A stretch of 64,000 nucleotides of DNA from Shimia abyssi (lineage in GTDB: Bacteria > Pseudomonadota > Alphaproteobacteria > Rhodobacterales > Rhodobacteraceae), in contig NZ_PYGJ01000008.1 in assembly GCF_003014475.1 (NCBI RefSeq), positions 120,157 to 184,156 on the forward strand, written 5' to 3'. The position numbers were made by a program, and so were the translations under genes. A model generated the notes under the pieces. The model was not told the origin of the DNA and searched no databases. It worked only from the letters and a program-made list of their open reading frames with translations. Position 1 is the first letter of the stretch. Each line of letters opens with the position of its first letter. Below, piece after piece: positions 20,680 to 29,522 of this stretch.

Positions 20680-21315
20680 TCAGGGAGCGGTCCTTTTGTT
20701 TCGGGCGAGGAGGACGGTGCGACCCAGCACATCCTGGTCGTTGGGTGTGATCGTTACGGATTCAAAGCCCGCCCGGATGAGGATGTCTGTGTATTCAGTA
20801 TGCGATAGGCTCGCGTGATAGACGGTTTCGCCATTCACGGTACCAGTGGCTAGCCCGTGGTCACGGCCAATGGTCAAAAGGAGTGTGCCCGCGTCGCGGA
20901 CCCTGGATGCGATGGCAGGAAGGGCGGCTCGCTGCTCTGTGGGGCTGAGGTGAAAGAATCCATCCCAGCTGAGGACCGCGTCGAATTGTTCGGTCAATGT
21001 AATCACGCACATGTCCATGAGGTGCCATGTTGCCAATGGAAAGCGGGTGCGGGCCAGCGCGATCATTTGAGTGCTTTGATCAAGGCCGGTGAGGCGGTGG
21101 CCTTGGTTCAGAATATATGCGGCTAAAGGACGACCTGTTCCGCACCCTAAATCGAGCACATCGCATTGCTGGGGCAGGTCGCTAAACATGCGGTCAAGCC
21201 AGATGTTTTCACCATTTAGATTGGCGCGCCGCGCATCCCATGCTGCCGCCTGACGGTCATAGACATCGGCGGTTTGTGCCTTGATCTGTTCAAAGTCTGG
21301 GCTGTCGGCAGACAT
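20680..21315 (-). CDS. Class I SAM-dependent methyltransferase
   Basis: The 211-residue product carries motif I CDVLDLGCGTGRPLAAYILN, the acidic strand-2 end RLTGLDQS, and the motif IV region FDAVLSWDGFFHLSP. ATG 21315 (MSADSPDFEQIKAQ) is preferred over an in-frame TTG 24 bases upstream. It lies just downstream of the ctaD terminator and upstream of DUF2244 on the same strand. The substrate is unknown. Confidence 0.85.
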   Translation of the reverse strand: MSADSPDFEQIKAQTADVYDRQAAAWDARRANLNGENIWLDRMFSDLPQQCDVLDLGCGTGRPLAAYILNQGHRLTGLDQSTQMIALARTRFPLATWHLMDMCVITLTEQFDAVLSWDGFFHLSPTEQRAALPAIASRVRDAGTLLLTIGRDHGLATGTVNGETVYHASLSHTEYTDILIRAGFESVTITPNDQDVLGRTVLLARNKRTAP

Positions 21316-21338
21316 GGTATGACCCGATGAGGCAAACA

Positions 21339-21368
21339 AAAAAGGGACCCCGCATTGGGGCCCCTTTT
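21339..21368 (-). terminator. Rho-independent terminator of ctaD
   Basis: On the minus strand the sequence AAAAGGGGCCCC, a 5-base loop AATGC, then GGGGTCCCTTTT forms a 12-bp stem with one G-T pair, and the T-run continues to six. It starts about 20 bases after the ctaD stop. Confidence 0.85.
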
Positions 21369-21389
21369 GGATTTTGTGAAAAGCCCTGC

Positions 21390-23063
21390 TTAGTGTGAGT
21401 GGCCTTTGTCCCAGTCTTCCTGCTTGGGCAGGATTTCAAAGGTGTGCTCTGGCGGTGGGCATGGAAGTGTCCATTCCAGCGTATCCGCATATTCGTTCCA
21501 ATAGTTGTTTTCGGTGATGCGCGCGCCACGGAAGAGGGCGTAGAACACGATGCCGAAGAACAGCAGGAAGGACGCGAAGGAGAGCAGCGCACCGTAGGAG
21601 CTGATCTTGTTGTAGTATGCAAATGCCTCGGGGTAGTCGATATAACGACGTGGCATGCCCTGACGACCCAAGAAGTGCTGAGGGAAGAAGGTCACGTTCA
21701 CGCCGATAAAGAACATCCAAAAGTGCACTTTGGCCCAGAACTCGGAATACTGGCGCCCGGTCATCTTGCCAAAGTAAAAGTAGACCCCGGCAAAGATGGT
21801 AAAGGCCGCCCCCATCGACATGGTGTAGTGGAAGTGCGCGACGACGTAATATGTATCGTGATATGCACGGTCCACACCCGCCTGAGACAGTACGATGCCA
21901 GTTACACCACCAACGGTAAACAGGATCAGGAAACCCAGAGCAAAGAGCATTGGTGCTTTGAATTCAACTGAACCGCCCCACATGGTGGCAATCCAAGAGA
22001 AGATCTTGACCCCGGTTGGAACCGCAATGACCATCGTGGCCAGCATGAAATAGGATTGCTGAGTCAGCGACATACCAACCGTGTACATGTGGTGCGCCCA
22101 AACAACGAAGCCCAGTGCACCAATCGCGATGATCGCCCAGACCATTGGCAGATAGCCAAAGACGGGTTTGCGCGAGAATGTTGCGAACACGTGGCTGACA
22201 AGGCCAAAGCCGGGCAGGACCACGATGTACACTTCGGGGTGACCGAAGAACCAGAGGATGTGCTGATACAGGATCGGGTCGCCACCGCCGGCAGGATCAA
22301 AGAAAGTCGTGCCAAAGTTACGGTCGGTCAACAGCATAGTGATGGCGCCGGCCAGAACGGGAAGTGCCAGAAGGATCAGCCATGCGGTGACAAAGATCGA
22401 CCATGCAAAAAGAGGTACCTTGAACAGCGTCATGCCGGGGGCACGCATGTTCAGGAAGGTGGTGATCATGTTGATGGCGCCAAGGATTGATGAGGCACCC
22501 GAAACGTGCACCGCGAAAATGGCGAGGTCCATAGACATGCCGCCTTCGCTGGTGGACAGCGGTGGGTAGAGTACCCAACCAACACCAGAGCCGAGCTGGT
22601 CATTGCCGCCTGGGCTGAGCATCGAGGCCACACCCAAGGTTGTGCCCGCAACATAAAGCCAGAAGGAAAGGTTGTTCATGCGCGGGAACGCCATATCCGG
22701 CGCGCCGATTTGCAAAGGCATGAAATAGTTGCCGAAACCGCCGAACAAAGCCGGAATCACCACGAAGAACATCATCAGAACGCCGTGGTAGGTGATCAGA
22801 ACGTTCCAAAGGTGCCCATTGGGGGTACACGGGCCTTCGCCGCCGCCCAAGAAGCGGGCGCCTTCGAGGCACATGTACTGAACGCCGGGATCCATGAGCT
22901 CCAGGCGCATCAAAACGGTAAAGAATACTGCGATCAGACCGGCAAACGCCGAGACGATCAGGTAAAGCAGACCAATGTCTTTGTGGTTGGTCGACATGAA
23001 CCAACGGGTAAAGAATCCGCGGTCGTCATGGTGGTCGTGGCCTTGAATGGCTGCGTCTGCCAT
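21390..23063 (-). CDS. ctaD: Cytochrome c oxidase subunit I (aa3 type)
   Basis: The 557-residue heme-copper oxidase core has 12 membrane segments. Ligand regions are clear: [13 protein letters not shown] (heme a His), [17 protein letters not shown] (CuB His and cross-linked Tyr), [10 protein letters not shown] (CuB His pair) and [11 protein letters not shown] (heme a3 and a His). The D-pathway region [11 protein letters not shown] is present. The start has GGAGG upstream. It stands alone here: subunits II and III are not adjacent, which is common in Rhodobacterales. A strong terminator follows. Confidence 0.97.
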   Translation of the reverse strand: MADAAIQGHDHHDDRGFFTRWFMSTNHKDIGLLYLIVSAFAGLIAVFFTVLMRLELMDPGVQYMCLEGARFLGGGEGPCTPNGHLWNVLITYHGVLMMFFVVIPALFGGFGNYFMPLQIGAPDMAFPRMNNLSFWLYVAGTTLGVASMLSPGGNDQLGSGVGWVLYPPLSTSEGGMSMDLAIFAVHVSGASSILGAINMITTFLNMRAPGMTLFKVPLFAWSIFVTAWLILLALPVLAGAITMLLTDRNFGTTFFDPAGGGDPILYQHILWFFGHPEVYIVVLPGFGLVSHVFATFSRKPVFGYLPMVWAIIAIGALGFVVWAHHMYTVGMSLTQQSYFMLATMVIAVPTGVKIFSWIATMWGGSVEFKAPMLFALGFLILFTVGGVTGIVLSQAGVDRAYHDTYYVVAHFHYTMSMGAAFTIFAGVYFYFGKMTGRQYSEFWAKVHFWMFFIGVNVTFFPQHFLGRQGMPRRYIDYPEAFAYYNKISSYGALLSFASFLLFFGIVFYALFRGARITENNYWNEYADTLEWTLPCPPPEHTFEILPKQEDWDKGHSH

Positions 23064-23257
23064 GCCTTGCCTCCTGTTGAAGTGTTAATTGAGCGCACGA
23101 GTCTCCCCGTTCACCGCAAGTTCGCGACCGTTTTAAAGAGGTCGGGGGACGGCGGCAATGTCCGTCTTTGACGCAGATCAAGAAAAAGTGCCGCAGTGTG
23201 ACCATCGCATAAGGCCGAGTAGGGTCATTTTCGGGGATACAGGGGTAGTTTTGACGA

Positions 23258-23269
23258 TTGACACGTCAA
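23258..23269. promoter_or_regulatory. Palindrome TTGACACGTCAA upstream of the PEP-mutase-like gene
   Basis: The same 12-base palindrome as at 18349-18360 lies about 70 bases before the ATG of the next gene. Its first half could serve as a TTGACA -35 box. Confidence 0.4.
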
Positions 23270-23338
23270 ATTGCGCCGGAATTTGTTCGTCATTTGTTCC
23301 AATTTCTGTGAGAATTGGGCGACTCGAAGGGGGCGAAC

Positions 23339-24172
23339 ATGAATCACTTGGTGAAATTCGAATCATTCAAGGCTCTGCACGCTGCGCCGGACATCTTTGT
23401 GATGCCCAATCCGTGGGATGCAGGAACGGCGCGGCTTTTGACCAGTTTGGGCTTTCCAGCGTTGGCGACGACCAGCGCCGGATTTGCGTTTGCTGAGGGG
23501 CGGCGGGATGCATGTGCTGCGCTCAGCCGGGATGAGGTTATTCAAAACGCCGCCGCGATTGTCGCCGCGACAGAGTTGCCGGTGTCTGCGGATTTGGAGG
23601 ATGGGTTTGGCATGGCGCCTGAAGCCTGTGCCGAGACGATACGCGCCGCCATTGAAGTCGGGCTTGTTGGCGGGTCCATTGAGGATGCGACCGGAGACAA
23701 CCGAGCGCCGATAATTGACATTGGCCTGTCGGCAGAGCGCATTTGCGCTGCGGCAGAGGCTGCAAAAGGGCGGGGGTTTTTGCTGACGGCGCGGGCCGAG
23801 AACCACCTGTGGGGGCGGGACGATCTGCTTGATACGATCCGCCGGTTGCAAAAGTTCTCGGAAGCAGGTGCTGACGTACTTTACGCACCGGGCCTACCCG
23901 ATCTAGGGGCGATCTCTACGGTGTGCCGCGAAGTTGATAAGCCAGTGAACGTTGTGATGGGGCTGCGTCCGCCGTTGTATTCGGTGTCTGAATTGGCCGA
24001 AGTGGGCGTGAAGCGAGTAAGCGTGGGCGGATCGTTTGCGCGCGCGGCGTTTGGCGCCGTGCGACGCGCGGCGATGGAGGTTCTGGACAGTGGCAGTTTC
24101 ACCTATGCCGAGGATGCGATGCCGGGCGCTGAAATTGCCGCGTTGATGTCAGGCAAAAGCGGGCGAAACTAA
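23339..24172 (+). CDS. Isocitrate lyase / PEP mutase superfamily protein
   Basis: The 277-residue product begins MNHLVKFESFKALHAAPDIF, followed by VMPNPWDAGTARLLTSLGFPALATTSAG, the first barrel strands of this superfamily. Catalytic acid and metal-binding residues appear in PVSADLEDGFG and GGSIEDATGD, and FLLTARAENHLWG is also conserved. The group contains oxaloacetate decarboxylase-like and phosphonopyruvate-type C-C or C-P lyases. It lacks the isocitrate lyase KKCGH motif, so it is not a true ICL. The exact reaction is unknown. The start has GAAGGGGGC upstream. Confidence 0.87.
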   Translation: MNHLVKFESFKALHAAPDIFVMPNPWDAGTARLLTSLGFPALATTSAGFAFAEGRRDACAALSRDEVIQNAAAIVAATELPVSADLEDGFGMAPEACAETIRAAIEVGLVGGSIEDATGDNRAPIIDIGLSAERICAAAEAAKGRGFLLTARAENHLWGRDDLLDTIRRLQKFSEAGADVLYAPGLPDLGAISTVCREVDKPVNVVMGLRPPLYSVSELAEVGVKRVSVGGSFARAAFGAVRRAAMEVLDSGSFTYAEDAMPGAEIAALMSGKSGRN

Positions 24173-24180
24173 GCAGAGCT

Positions 24181-24209
24181 GCTTGCGCCGCTAAAAATTT
24201 GGCGCAAGC
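24181..24209. terminator. Hairpin between convergent genes
   Basis: GCTTGCGCC (24181-24189) and GGCGCAAGC (24201-24209) form a perfect 9-bp stem with an 11-base AT-rich loop, between the ends of the PEP-mutase-like gene and the cytochrome c gene. There is no long T-run, so termination is plausible rather than certain. Confidence 0.5.
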
Positions 24210-24223
24210 GAACTGTGGAGAGG

Positions 24224-24652
24224 TTATTCCGAGGCGGCCGCGTCAGCGGCAGGTGCGACGGATGCCAGATAGGCCGCAACGTCCTCGCCGCCCTTTTTTA
24301 GCTTGTAAGTCATTTTGGACTTACTGTCGAAACCGTTGTCTCCCAACCACTTTTTGGGGTCTTTGGTGTATTCGACCAGCGTTTCTTCGGTCCAGACGAA
24401 CCCAGCGTCTTTGGCACCCAGAAGGCCAGAGCCATATTTGAAGTCAATTGAGCCCGCGACACGACCAATGACGCCGTATAAGTTTGGGCCGGTGCGACCA
24501 CCTTTAAAGATGACTTCACCTTCGGGTGACGTGATGGTGTGGCACGCCTTGCATTTCTTGAAGGCGCTTTCGCCCTTTTCGACGTCACCTTCGGCGAATG
24601 CCGTCGTAGTAAGGGATACGGTTGCGATGGCCGATGCAATCATCAATTTCAT
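24224..24652 (-). CDS. Class I cytochrome c (c2/c550 type), periplasmic
   Basis: The 142-residue precursor has a signal peptide (MKLMIASAIATVSLTTTAFA, cleavage before EGD), one heme motif CKACH near residue 36, GGRTGPNLYGVIGR after it, and the Met ligand region SKMTYKL near residue 115. An Ala-rich tail (PAADAAASE) closes it. Such cytochromes carry electrons between the bc1 complex and the oxidase encoded nearby by ctaD. Complete at the usual length. Confidence 0.93.
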   Translation of the reverse strand: MKLMIASAIATVSLTTTAFAEGDVEKGESAFKKCKACHTITSPEGEVIFKGGRTGPNLYGVIGRVAGSIDFKYGSGLLGAKDAGFVWTEETLVEYTKDPKKWLGDNGFDSKSKMTYKLKKGGEDVAAYLASVAPAADAAASE

Positions 24653-24798
24653 AGTTGTTGCCTCTTTGGTCGTGTTTGCTACGCGTCTGGGCGCAGCTTT
24701 TCGTAAAGCCGGGAGATTTACAATGTGCGAATCCGCGCGGGTACGGCATTGTGATTGCGGTTGTCGTGCTAGGGACGAACGGCGGTTTTTTTGCGGCT

Positions 24799-25449
24799 TT
24801 AGTCGCCAAAGGTTTGATCGAAGGCGTGTCTCAAAGCGACGTCCAAATCATCCATCGTTACGGGCAGGCCAAGATCGACAAGCGATGTTACCCCGTGTTC
24901 GGTAATGCCGCAGGGCACGATTCCGGAAAAGTGCTCCAGATCGGGTTCTACGTTAATCGAAATGCCGTGAAAACTTACCCATTTGCGCAGACGGATGCCG
25001 ATTGCAGCAATCTTGTCTTCTGGCTTTTGTCCGGAAACAGTGAGCGGCTTGTCATCGCGTGTGACCCAAACGCCGACGCGTCCTTCGCGAATCTCTCCGG
25101 ATACAGAAAATTCAGCTAGGGTCGCAATCACCCATTCCTCGAGGTTTTTGACAAACACGCGCACGTCGCGCCCCCGTTTATTGAGATCGAGCATTACATA
25201 TGCGACGCGTTGGCCGGGGCCATGATAGGTGTATTGCCCGCCGCGTTTTGACGCATATACCGGAAAGCGGTCAGGGTCTGTCAGGTCTTGGGAACGTGCC
25301 GATGTCCCGGCGGTGTAAAGCGGGGGATGCTCTATCAGCCATATGCATTCGTCAGCCTCGCCCGCTGCGACGGCCGCCGCACGAGTTTCCATGAACGCGA
25401 CAGCAGTATCATAGTCGGTTAGCCCGTCGGAAATGATCCATTCTACCAT
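24799..25449 (-). CDS. lipB: Lipoyl(octanoyl) transferase
   Basis: The 216-residue enzyme moves octanoyl groups from acyl-carrier protein to lipoyl domains. It has [15 protein letters not shown], then [26 protein letters not shown], the LipB signature, and the catalytic Cys in [18 protein letters not shown] with the conserved Lys region [15 protein letters not shown] before it. Complete. The ATG at 25449 begins [13 protein letters not shown]. Confidence 0.95.
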   Translation of the reverse strand: MVEWIISDGLTDYDTAVAFMETRAAAVAAGEADECIWLIEHPPLYTAGTSARSQDLTDPDRFPVYASKRGGQYTYHGPGQRVAYVMLDLNKRGRDVRVFVKNLEEWVIATLAEFSVSGEIREGRVGVWVTRDDKPLTVSGQKPEDKIAAIGIRLRKWVSFHGISINVEPDLEHFSGIVPCGITEHGVTSLVDLGLPVTMDDLDVALRHAFDQTFGD

Positions 25450-25636
25450 GGTCGCGATCCTTGAATGCCTTGTTTCAGCGCCGGGACCCTATAGGCGGGG
25501 CAAGGGTATTGTCCAGTGGTGCACGCGGGCGACAAGTGTGCGGGAAGTGTCCGCGCAAAAGTTGCGCAAGATGATGTTTTTGCCTCTTCACATCAGCGTC
25601 ACCCTCGTCTATACGCCCCTCACCAATCATGGCAGT

Positions 25637-25723
25637 GCGGCCGTGGCGGAATTGGTAGACGCGCAGCGTTGAGGTCGCTGTGGGGTAACACCCGTGGAAG
25701 TTCGAGTCTTCTCGGCCGCACCA
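25637..25723 (+). tRNA. tRNA-Leu (GAG)
   Basis: The 87-base gene has a 7-bp acceptor stem GCGGCCG/CGGCCGC, anticodon stem CAGCG/CGCTG with loop TTGAGGT (anticodon GAG at 25671-25673), a long variable arm, T-loop GTTCGAGTC, and encoded CCA. It lies 188 bases upstream of lipB on the opposite strand. The apparently AT-richer catabolic cassette starts on its 3' side. Confidence 0.96.
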
Positions 25724-26023
25724 AATTATCATTGATAATATTGAATGAAATTGCATTTGGGTTTTTGAGCCCCCCTGCTAATCCCCCAAGCCTTAAATTA
25801 GTTTGCACGCGTAGTTTGTTCTGAAAAACGACATTCCGCAGGCTTTCTCGTTGGTGTTTATGCCCTTGTTTGCGCACTCGGTCTAACATCGGATTCGGAG
25901 TCTCAACTACGTGCTCAACAAACGCATCTTGTTTCTTTTCATGCTCTTTGACCGAGTATTGCTACGCCGCACATAGTCGATAGACTGAAACGATCAGATG
26001 TGTAGAGCAAGTGAGGGAAAACT
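25724..26023. other. Intergenic region between tRNA-Leu and the catabolic cassette
   Basis: No gene is supported in these 300 bases. The composition is visibly more AT-rich than the region before the tRNA. The last bases contain a good ribosome site (GTGAGGG) for the GTG start of the next gene. The promoter of the cassette must lie here but cannot be pinpointed. Confidence 0.5.
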
Positions 26024-26839
26024 GTGGGCACTTCGCTGAGTCAATCCACCAATACTAAAGACATCCCTGAGTTTTCACGGATACCAATTCGCAGCGGTGA
26101 TTATACTGGGCCTACTTCGGGCATGGCGCCCCATCTGATGCAAGCAAATCTTGTGATATTGCCACGAACGGATGCGACCAGCTTTCACGATTTTTGCATG
26201 ATCAACCCTAAACCTTGTCCACTTCTTGCGGTGTCGGCGCCGGGGGAGCCGCGGTTTCCAACGCTTGGGGCGGACATTGATCTCAGGTCTGATCTTCCGG
26301 GGTATAAAGTGTGGCAAGGAGGGAAACCAAGCGAACAAGTCGCCGATATTACAAAATTTTGGCGCGACGACCTGATAGCATTTGCACTCGGATGTTCGTT
26401 TGGGTTTGAAGCTGCTCTGATCGAGGCTGGGATTGAGTTGCCTCACTTTTCTCAGGGGCGAAATGTGGCGATGTTTGAGACCACGCTTCCGCTTGCTTCT
26501 GTGGGGCCATTTAAGGGAAGCATGGTTGTGTCGATGCGCTATGTACCTCGCGATAGGGTTGAGGACGTCTATTCGATTTGCGGCGCGTTTCCGCAGTGCC
26601 ACGGGGAACCTGTGCATATTGGTGACCCTGATGAGATCGGAATATTCGATCTGAATGCTCCGGACTATGGCGATCCACCACTCGGAGACGGAATTCCGGT
26701 GTTCTGGGCGTGTGGAGTTACGCCCCAATCAGCTCTGCGAACCGCGAAACTGGATTTCGCAATTACGCATGAACCGGGCAAAATGTTGATTTGCGATGTG
26801 CCCGCGACATTTTCAGATATTTTGAATGCGCCGTTGTGA
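26024..26839 (+). CDS. DUF1445 family protein (putative hydro-lyase / D-glutamate cyclase-like)
   Basis: The 271-residue product shows the DUF1445 hallmarks: APHLMQANLVILP, NPKPCPLLAVSAPGEPRFP, WRDDLIAFALGCSFGFEAAL, FKGSMVVSMRYVP, GEPVHIGDPDEIGIFDLNAP and GIPVFWACGVTPQSA. Bacterial members are annotated as putative hydro-lyases; the human relative is a D-glutamate cyclase. A GTG start at 26024 is supported by GTGAGGG upstream. The stop overlaps the GTG start of the LysR gene (GTGA). The substrate is not known. Confidence 0.88.
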   Translation: MGTSLSQSTNTKDIPEFSRIPIRSGDYTGPTSGMAPHLMQANLVILPRTDATSFHDFCMINPKPCPLLAVSAPGEPRFPTLGADIDLRSDLPGYKVWQGGKPSEQVADITKFWRDDLIAFALGCSFGFEAALIEAGIELPHFSQGRNVAMFETTLPLASVGPFKGSMVVSMRYVPRDRVEDVYSICGAFPQCHGEPVHIGDPDEIGIFDLNAPDYGDPPLGDGIPVFWACGVTPQSALRTAKLDFAITHEPGKMLICDVPATFSDILNAPL

Positions 26840-27750
26840 AACGCGTTTTGCTTGAGACATTCCTGACGCTTTCTCGCTTCAAGCATTTCGGAAAGACGGC
26901 CAGTCACTTGAATACAACCCAATCCACGGTTTCGGGACGCATTGCCGTTCTGGAGGAGGAACTGTCTGTCACGCTCTTTAATCGCGAGCCACGCGGTGTG
27001 ACGTTGACATCTCAGGGACGAGACTTGCTCGATCACGCAGTTCAGGTGCTGGAAAGCATGGACCGTATGGCACAAGCGGCAGGTGTGGACCCATATCGGG
27101 CAGGCACTTTGCGGTTGGCATTGTCAGAAACACTGGCAGCAACTGTTCTCCCTGGTTTCATCGAAGCGTTTTCAGCTAAACATCCTGAAGCCAATGTAGA
27201 AATGTCGGTTAACAGTACGGCAGGGCAACGTGCGCAGCTTCTTGACCGAGCAGTCGACCTTGCATTCCTTATGGGGCCGGTTTCCGAATTTCGAGTGGCC
27301 AATCTTCCACTCATTGATCTGCCGATGACATGGATCATAAGTGCGAACCACCCTTTGGCGTCGGTGCAAAAATTATCTGCGGAAGACTTGGTGAACACGC
27401 CAATCATGTCCTACGCGACTGATTCTCGACCATTTGCGGAACTTAGCGACGCCTTGAAACGAATTGGCATTCACAAACCTAAGCTGTTTTCGTCCAACGC
27501 GCTTGGCGCAAGCTTGTCGATTACTCAAGCCGGATTGGCAATTGCAACGATGCCCCAAGTTTTTGCAAAACCACATCTTGAAGCAGGCGACTTAGTTGAA
27601 GTGAAGGCGCCAATATCACTTAATCCGCTGCGCTTTACCGCGTCGTTTCGAATTGAAACTGGCAACGATCTGGCGGCGGCCGCGGCCGAGCTATCTGTAG
27701 AAGCCGCAAAGAAGTGGATTGCAACCCAATCGGAAAAACCGATTGAATGA
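26836..27750 (+). CDS. LysR-family regulator of the cassette
   Basis: Starting at GTG 26836 the product has 304 residues, with the helix-turn-helix FGKTASHLNTTQSTVSGRIAVLEEELSVTLFNREPRG and a type 2 periplasmic-binding-like effector domain. The GTG overlaps the DUF1445 stop, so the two genes are translationally coupled. This is unusual, because most LysR genes are divergent from their targets. It probably controls the downstream TRAP operon, whose start lies about 78 bases after its stop. Confidence 0.87.
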   Translation: MKRVLLETFLTLSRFKHFGKTASHLNTTQSTVSGRIAVLEEELSVTLFNREPRGVTLTSQGRDLLDHAVQVLESMDRMAQAAGVDPYRAGTLRLALSETLAATVLPGFIEAFSAKHPEANVEMSVNSTAGQRAQLLDRAVDLAFLMGPVSEFRVANLPLIDLPMTWIISANHPLASVQKLSAEDLVNTPIMSYATDSRPFAELSDALKRIGIHKPKLFSSNALGASLSITQAGLAIATMPQVFAKPHLEAGDLVEVKAPISLNPLRFTASFRIETGNDLAAAAAELSVEAAKKWIATQSEKPIE

Positions 27751-27827
27751 CATCAAAAACAACAATTAGACTCGATGGAGCTAAGTTCGTAGCGTTCGTT
27801 GTGCAAACAATCAGACGGAGGAAACTC

Positions 27828-28868
27828 ATGAAGTATCTGTCAGTCTATGCAGCGATGATGGCGACTTGTGCAAGCTATGCCGCGGCTCAGGACTTACCTG
27901 AAACAAAGCTAAACGTGGTTGGAAGTTGGGGTATGGTGTCCATGTATACCGACTACACCAAACCTTTCTTTGAAACGACGATCCCCGATGCTTCAGGCGG
28001 AAAAGTCACGGCTGAGATTAAGCCATTCAATGAACTTGGCCTTGATGGGTCGGAAATTATTCGCCTCGTCTCGGCGGGAACTCTTCAGTTTGCGGAAACG
28101 CCGATGGGGTACATGATCGGTGACAATGCGATCAACGGTGGCAACGATTTGCCTGGTCTAGCCCCAGATATTGAAACCGCCAAGGCGATTTCAGATGCAT
28201 GGTTGCCAACGTTGGAAAAACTTTACGCCGACAGCTATGGCGTGAAAGTCTTGGGTGTTTATCCTTATTCAGCTCAGGTGGTCTATTGTAATGCTCCAAT
28301 CTCTGGGCTGGCCGATCTAAAAGGCAAAAAAATCCGCGCCTCAGGTGCTGCAATCGGTGACTTCGTGTCTGCTCTTGGGGGTGCGCCTGTTTCGATGAGT
28401 TTTGGCGAAGTGGTGCAGGGTTTGCAAAAAGGTGTCGTTGACTGTGCAATTACCGGTTCCATGTCTGGTTTTGGTGCGAAATGGCACGAAGTGTCGACAC
28501 ATATCTATGAGCTTCCGATTGCTTGGTCCCCTGTTGTCCAAGTTGTTGGGATGGATACATGGAATGGTTTTGACGATTCTGTGCAGGAATTCCTGACCGA
28601 TCAGATCAACCAGCTTTCGGATGATATTTGGGCAGGTGCCGCTTCCGAGACTGCTGAAGGGTTTGCATGTAACACCGGTGGGGCAGCATGTACCAAAGAC
28701 GCACCCGGGAGCATGACATTGGTCGCAGTATCAGAAAGCGATATCGCGCTTCGTGATAAAGTGCTCCGAGAGTCTGTGCTGTCCAATTGGGCTGCGCAAT
28801 GCGGGGCAGACTGTGTCACCGCATGGAATGCATCGGTGGGCCAAGTCGCCGGTATCAACATCGAATAA
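27828..28868 (+). CDS. TRAP transporter solute-binding protein (DctP family)
   Basis: The 346-residue product starts at ATG 27828 after GGAGGAAACTC. A signal peptide is visible (MKYLSVYAAMMATCASYAAA, cleavage before QDLPE). The mature part has the DctP pattern, including VLGVYPYSAQVVYCNAPISG, DLKGKKIRASGAAIGDFVSA, and VSMSFGEVVQGLQKGVVDCA before the specificity helix. It delivers its ligand to the membrane subunits encoded next. The ligand, probably a carboxylate, is not identified. Confidence 0.93.
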   Translation: MKYLSVYAAMMATCASYAAAQDLPETKLNVVGSWGMVSMYTDYTKPFFETTIPDASGGKVTAEIKPFNELGLDGSEIIRLVSAGTLQFAETPMGYMIGDNAINGGNDLPGLAPDIETAKAISDAWLPTLEKLYADSYGVKVLGVYPYSAQVVYCNAPISGLADLKGKKIRASGAAIGDFVSALGGAPVSMSFGEVVQGLQKGVVDCAITGSMSGFGAKWHEVSTHIYELPIAWSPVVQVVGMDTWNGFDDSVQEFLTDQINQLSDDIWAGAASETAEGFACNTGGAACTKDAPGSMTLVAVSESDIALRDKVLRESVLSNWAAQCGADCVTAWNASVGQVAGINIE

Positions 28869-28875
28869 AGTTATA

Positions 28876-28900
28876 CTGCGCGGGGATTTTCTCCGCGCAG
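28876..28900 (+). promoter_or_regulatory. Intercistronic hairpin between dctP and dctQ genes
   Basis: CTGCGCGG (28876-28883) and CCGCGCAG (28893-28900) form a perfect 8-bp stem starting seven bases after the solute-binding protein stop. No T-run follows. Such hairpins commonly stabilise the abundant binding-protein mRNA or reduce read-through into the permease genes. Confidence 0.6.
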
Positions 28901-28919
28901 TCCATCTAAAGAGGTGCTC

Positions 28920-29519
28920 ATGACCGGATCACTCGATGAAACGGGCCGAACAGAACGTTTGATCTTTACCGTAACACGCACTATGGCGCGGCTGTCCGGA
29001 ATTGCAATTCTACTATGTACGGCGCTGATCTTTGTCGAGGTTGTATCGCGCAAATTACTTGGGATCTCGCTGGTCGGAGCCGACGAAATATCTGAGTATG
29101 TTTTAGCAGTGTCAGTGACTTGGGGAGCATCCTTTGCGCTGGTGCGCCGCGCGCATGTACGCATCGACATACTACATGCTCAATTGCCGCGTGCTTTGCA
29201 GTCTATCTTTGATATCCTGGCGCTAGTGTCGATGCTGTTTTTTGCAGGCCTTTTGGCATGGTTTGCAACGCAGCTGTTGCGCACGAATATTCGGTTTGGA
29301 GCCGTCTCCAACACGTCGATGGAAATACCTCTCTGGATACCGCAGTCGCTTTGGGTCGTTGGTTTATGGACTTTGGTTGCAGTGACTGCCGTACTGATAC
29401 TCCTATGTCTGCGAGCTTTGCTGAAAGGCGATTTCGCTGAAGTCTCCCGTATTGCGGGCATACGCGGTGCCATGGTTGAAGCGCGCGAAGAGACTGTTGC
29501 GCTGAAGGGCACGAACTGA
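28920..29519 (+). CDS. TRAP transporter small permease (DctQ)
   Basis: The 199-residue product (ATG 28920, AAAGAGG upstream) has four membrane spans typical of DctQ, with GISLVGADEISEYVLAVSVTWGASFALVRRAHVRIDI across spans 2 and 3, the conserved family core. It pairs with DctM to form the membrane complex. It ends three bases before the DctM start. Confidence 0.92.
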   Translation: MTGSLDETGRTERLIFTVTRTMARLSGIAILLCTALIFVEVVSRKLLGISLVGADEISEYVLAVSVTWGASFALVRRAHVRIDILHAQLPRALQSIFDILALVSMLFFAGLLAWFATQLLRTNIRFGAVSNTSMEIPLWIPQSLWVVGLWTLVAVTAVLILLCLRALLKGDFAEVSRIAGIRGAMVEAREETVALKGTN

Positions 29520-29522
29520 ACC

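Noticed and set aside
28914..28919. GTG at 28914 as start of the DctQ gene
   Set aside because: The AGAGG ribosome site is correctly spaced for the ATG at 28920 and overlaps the GTG.
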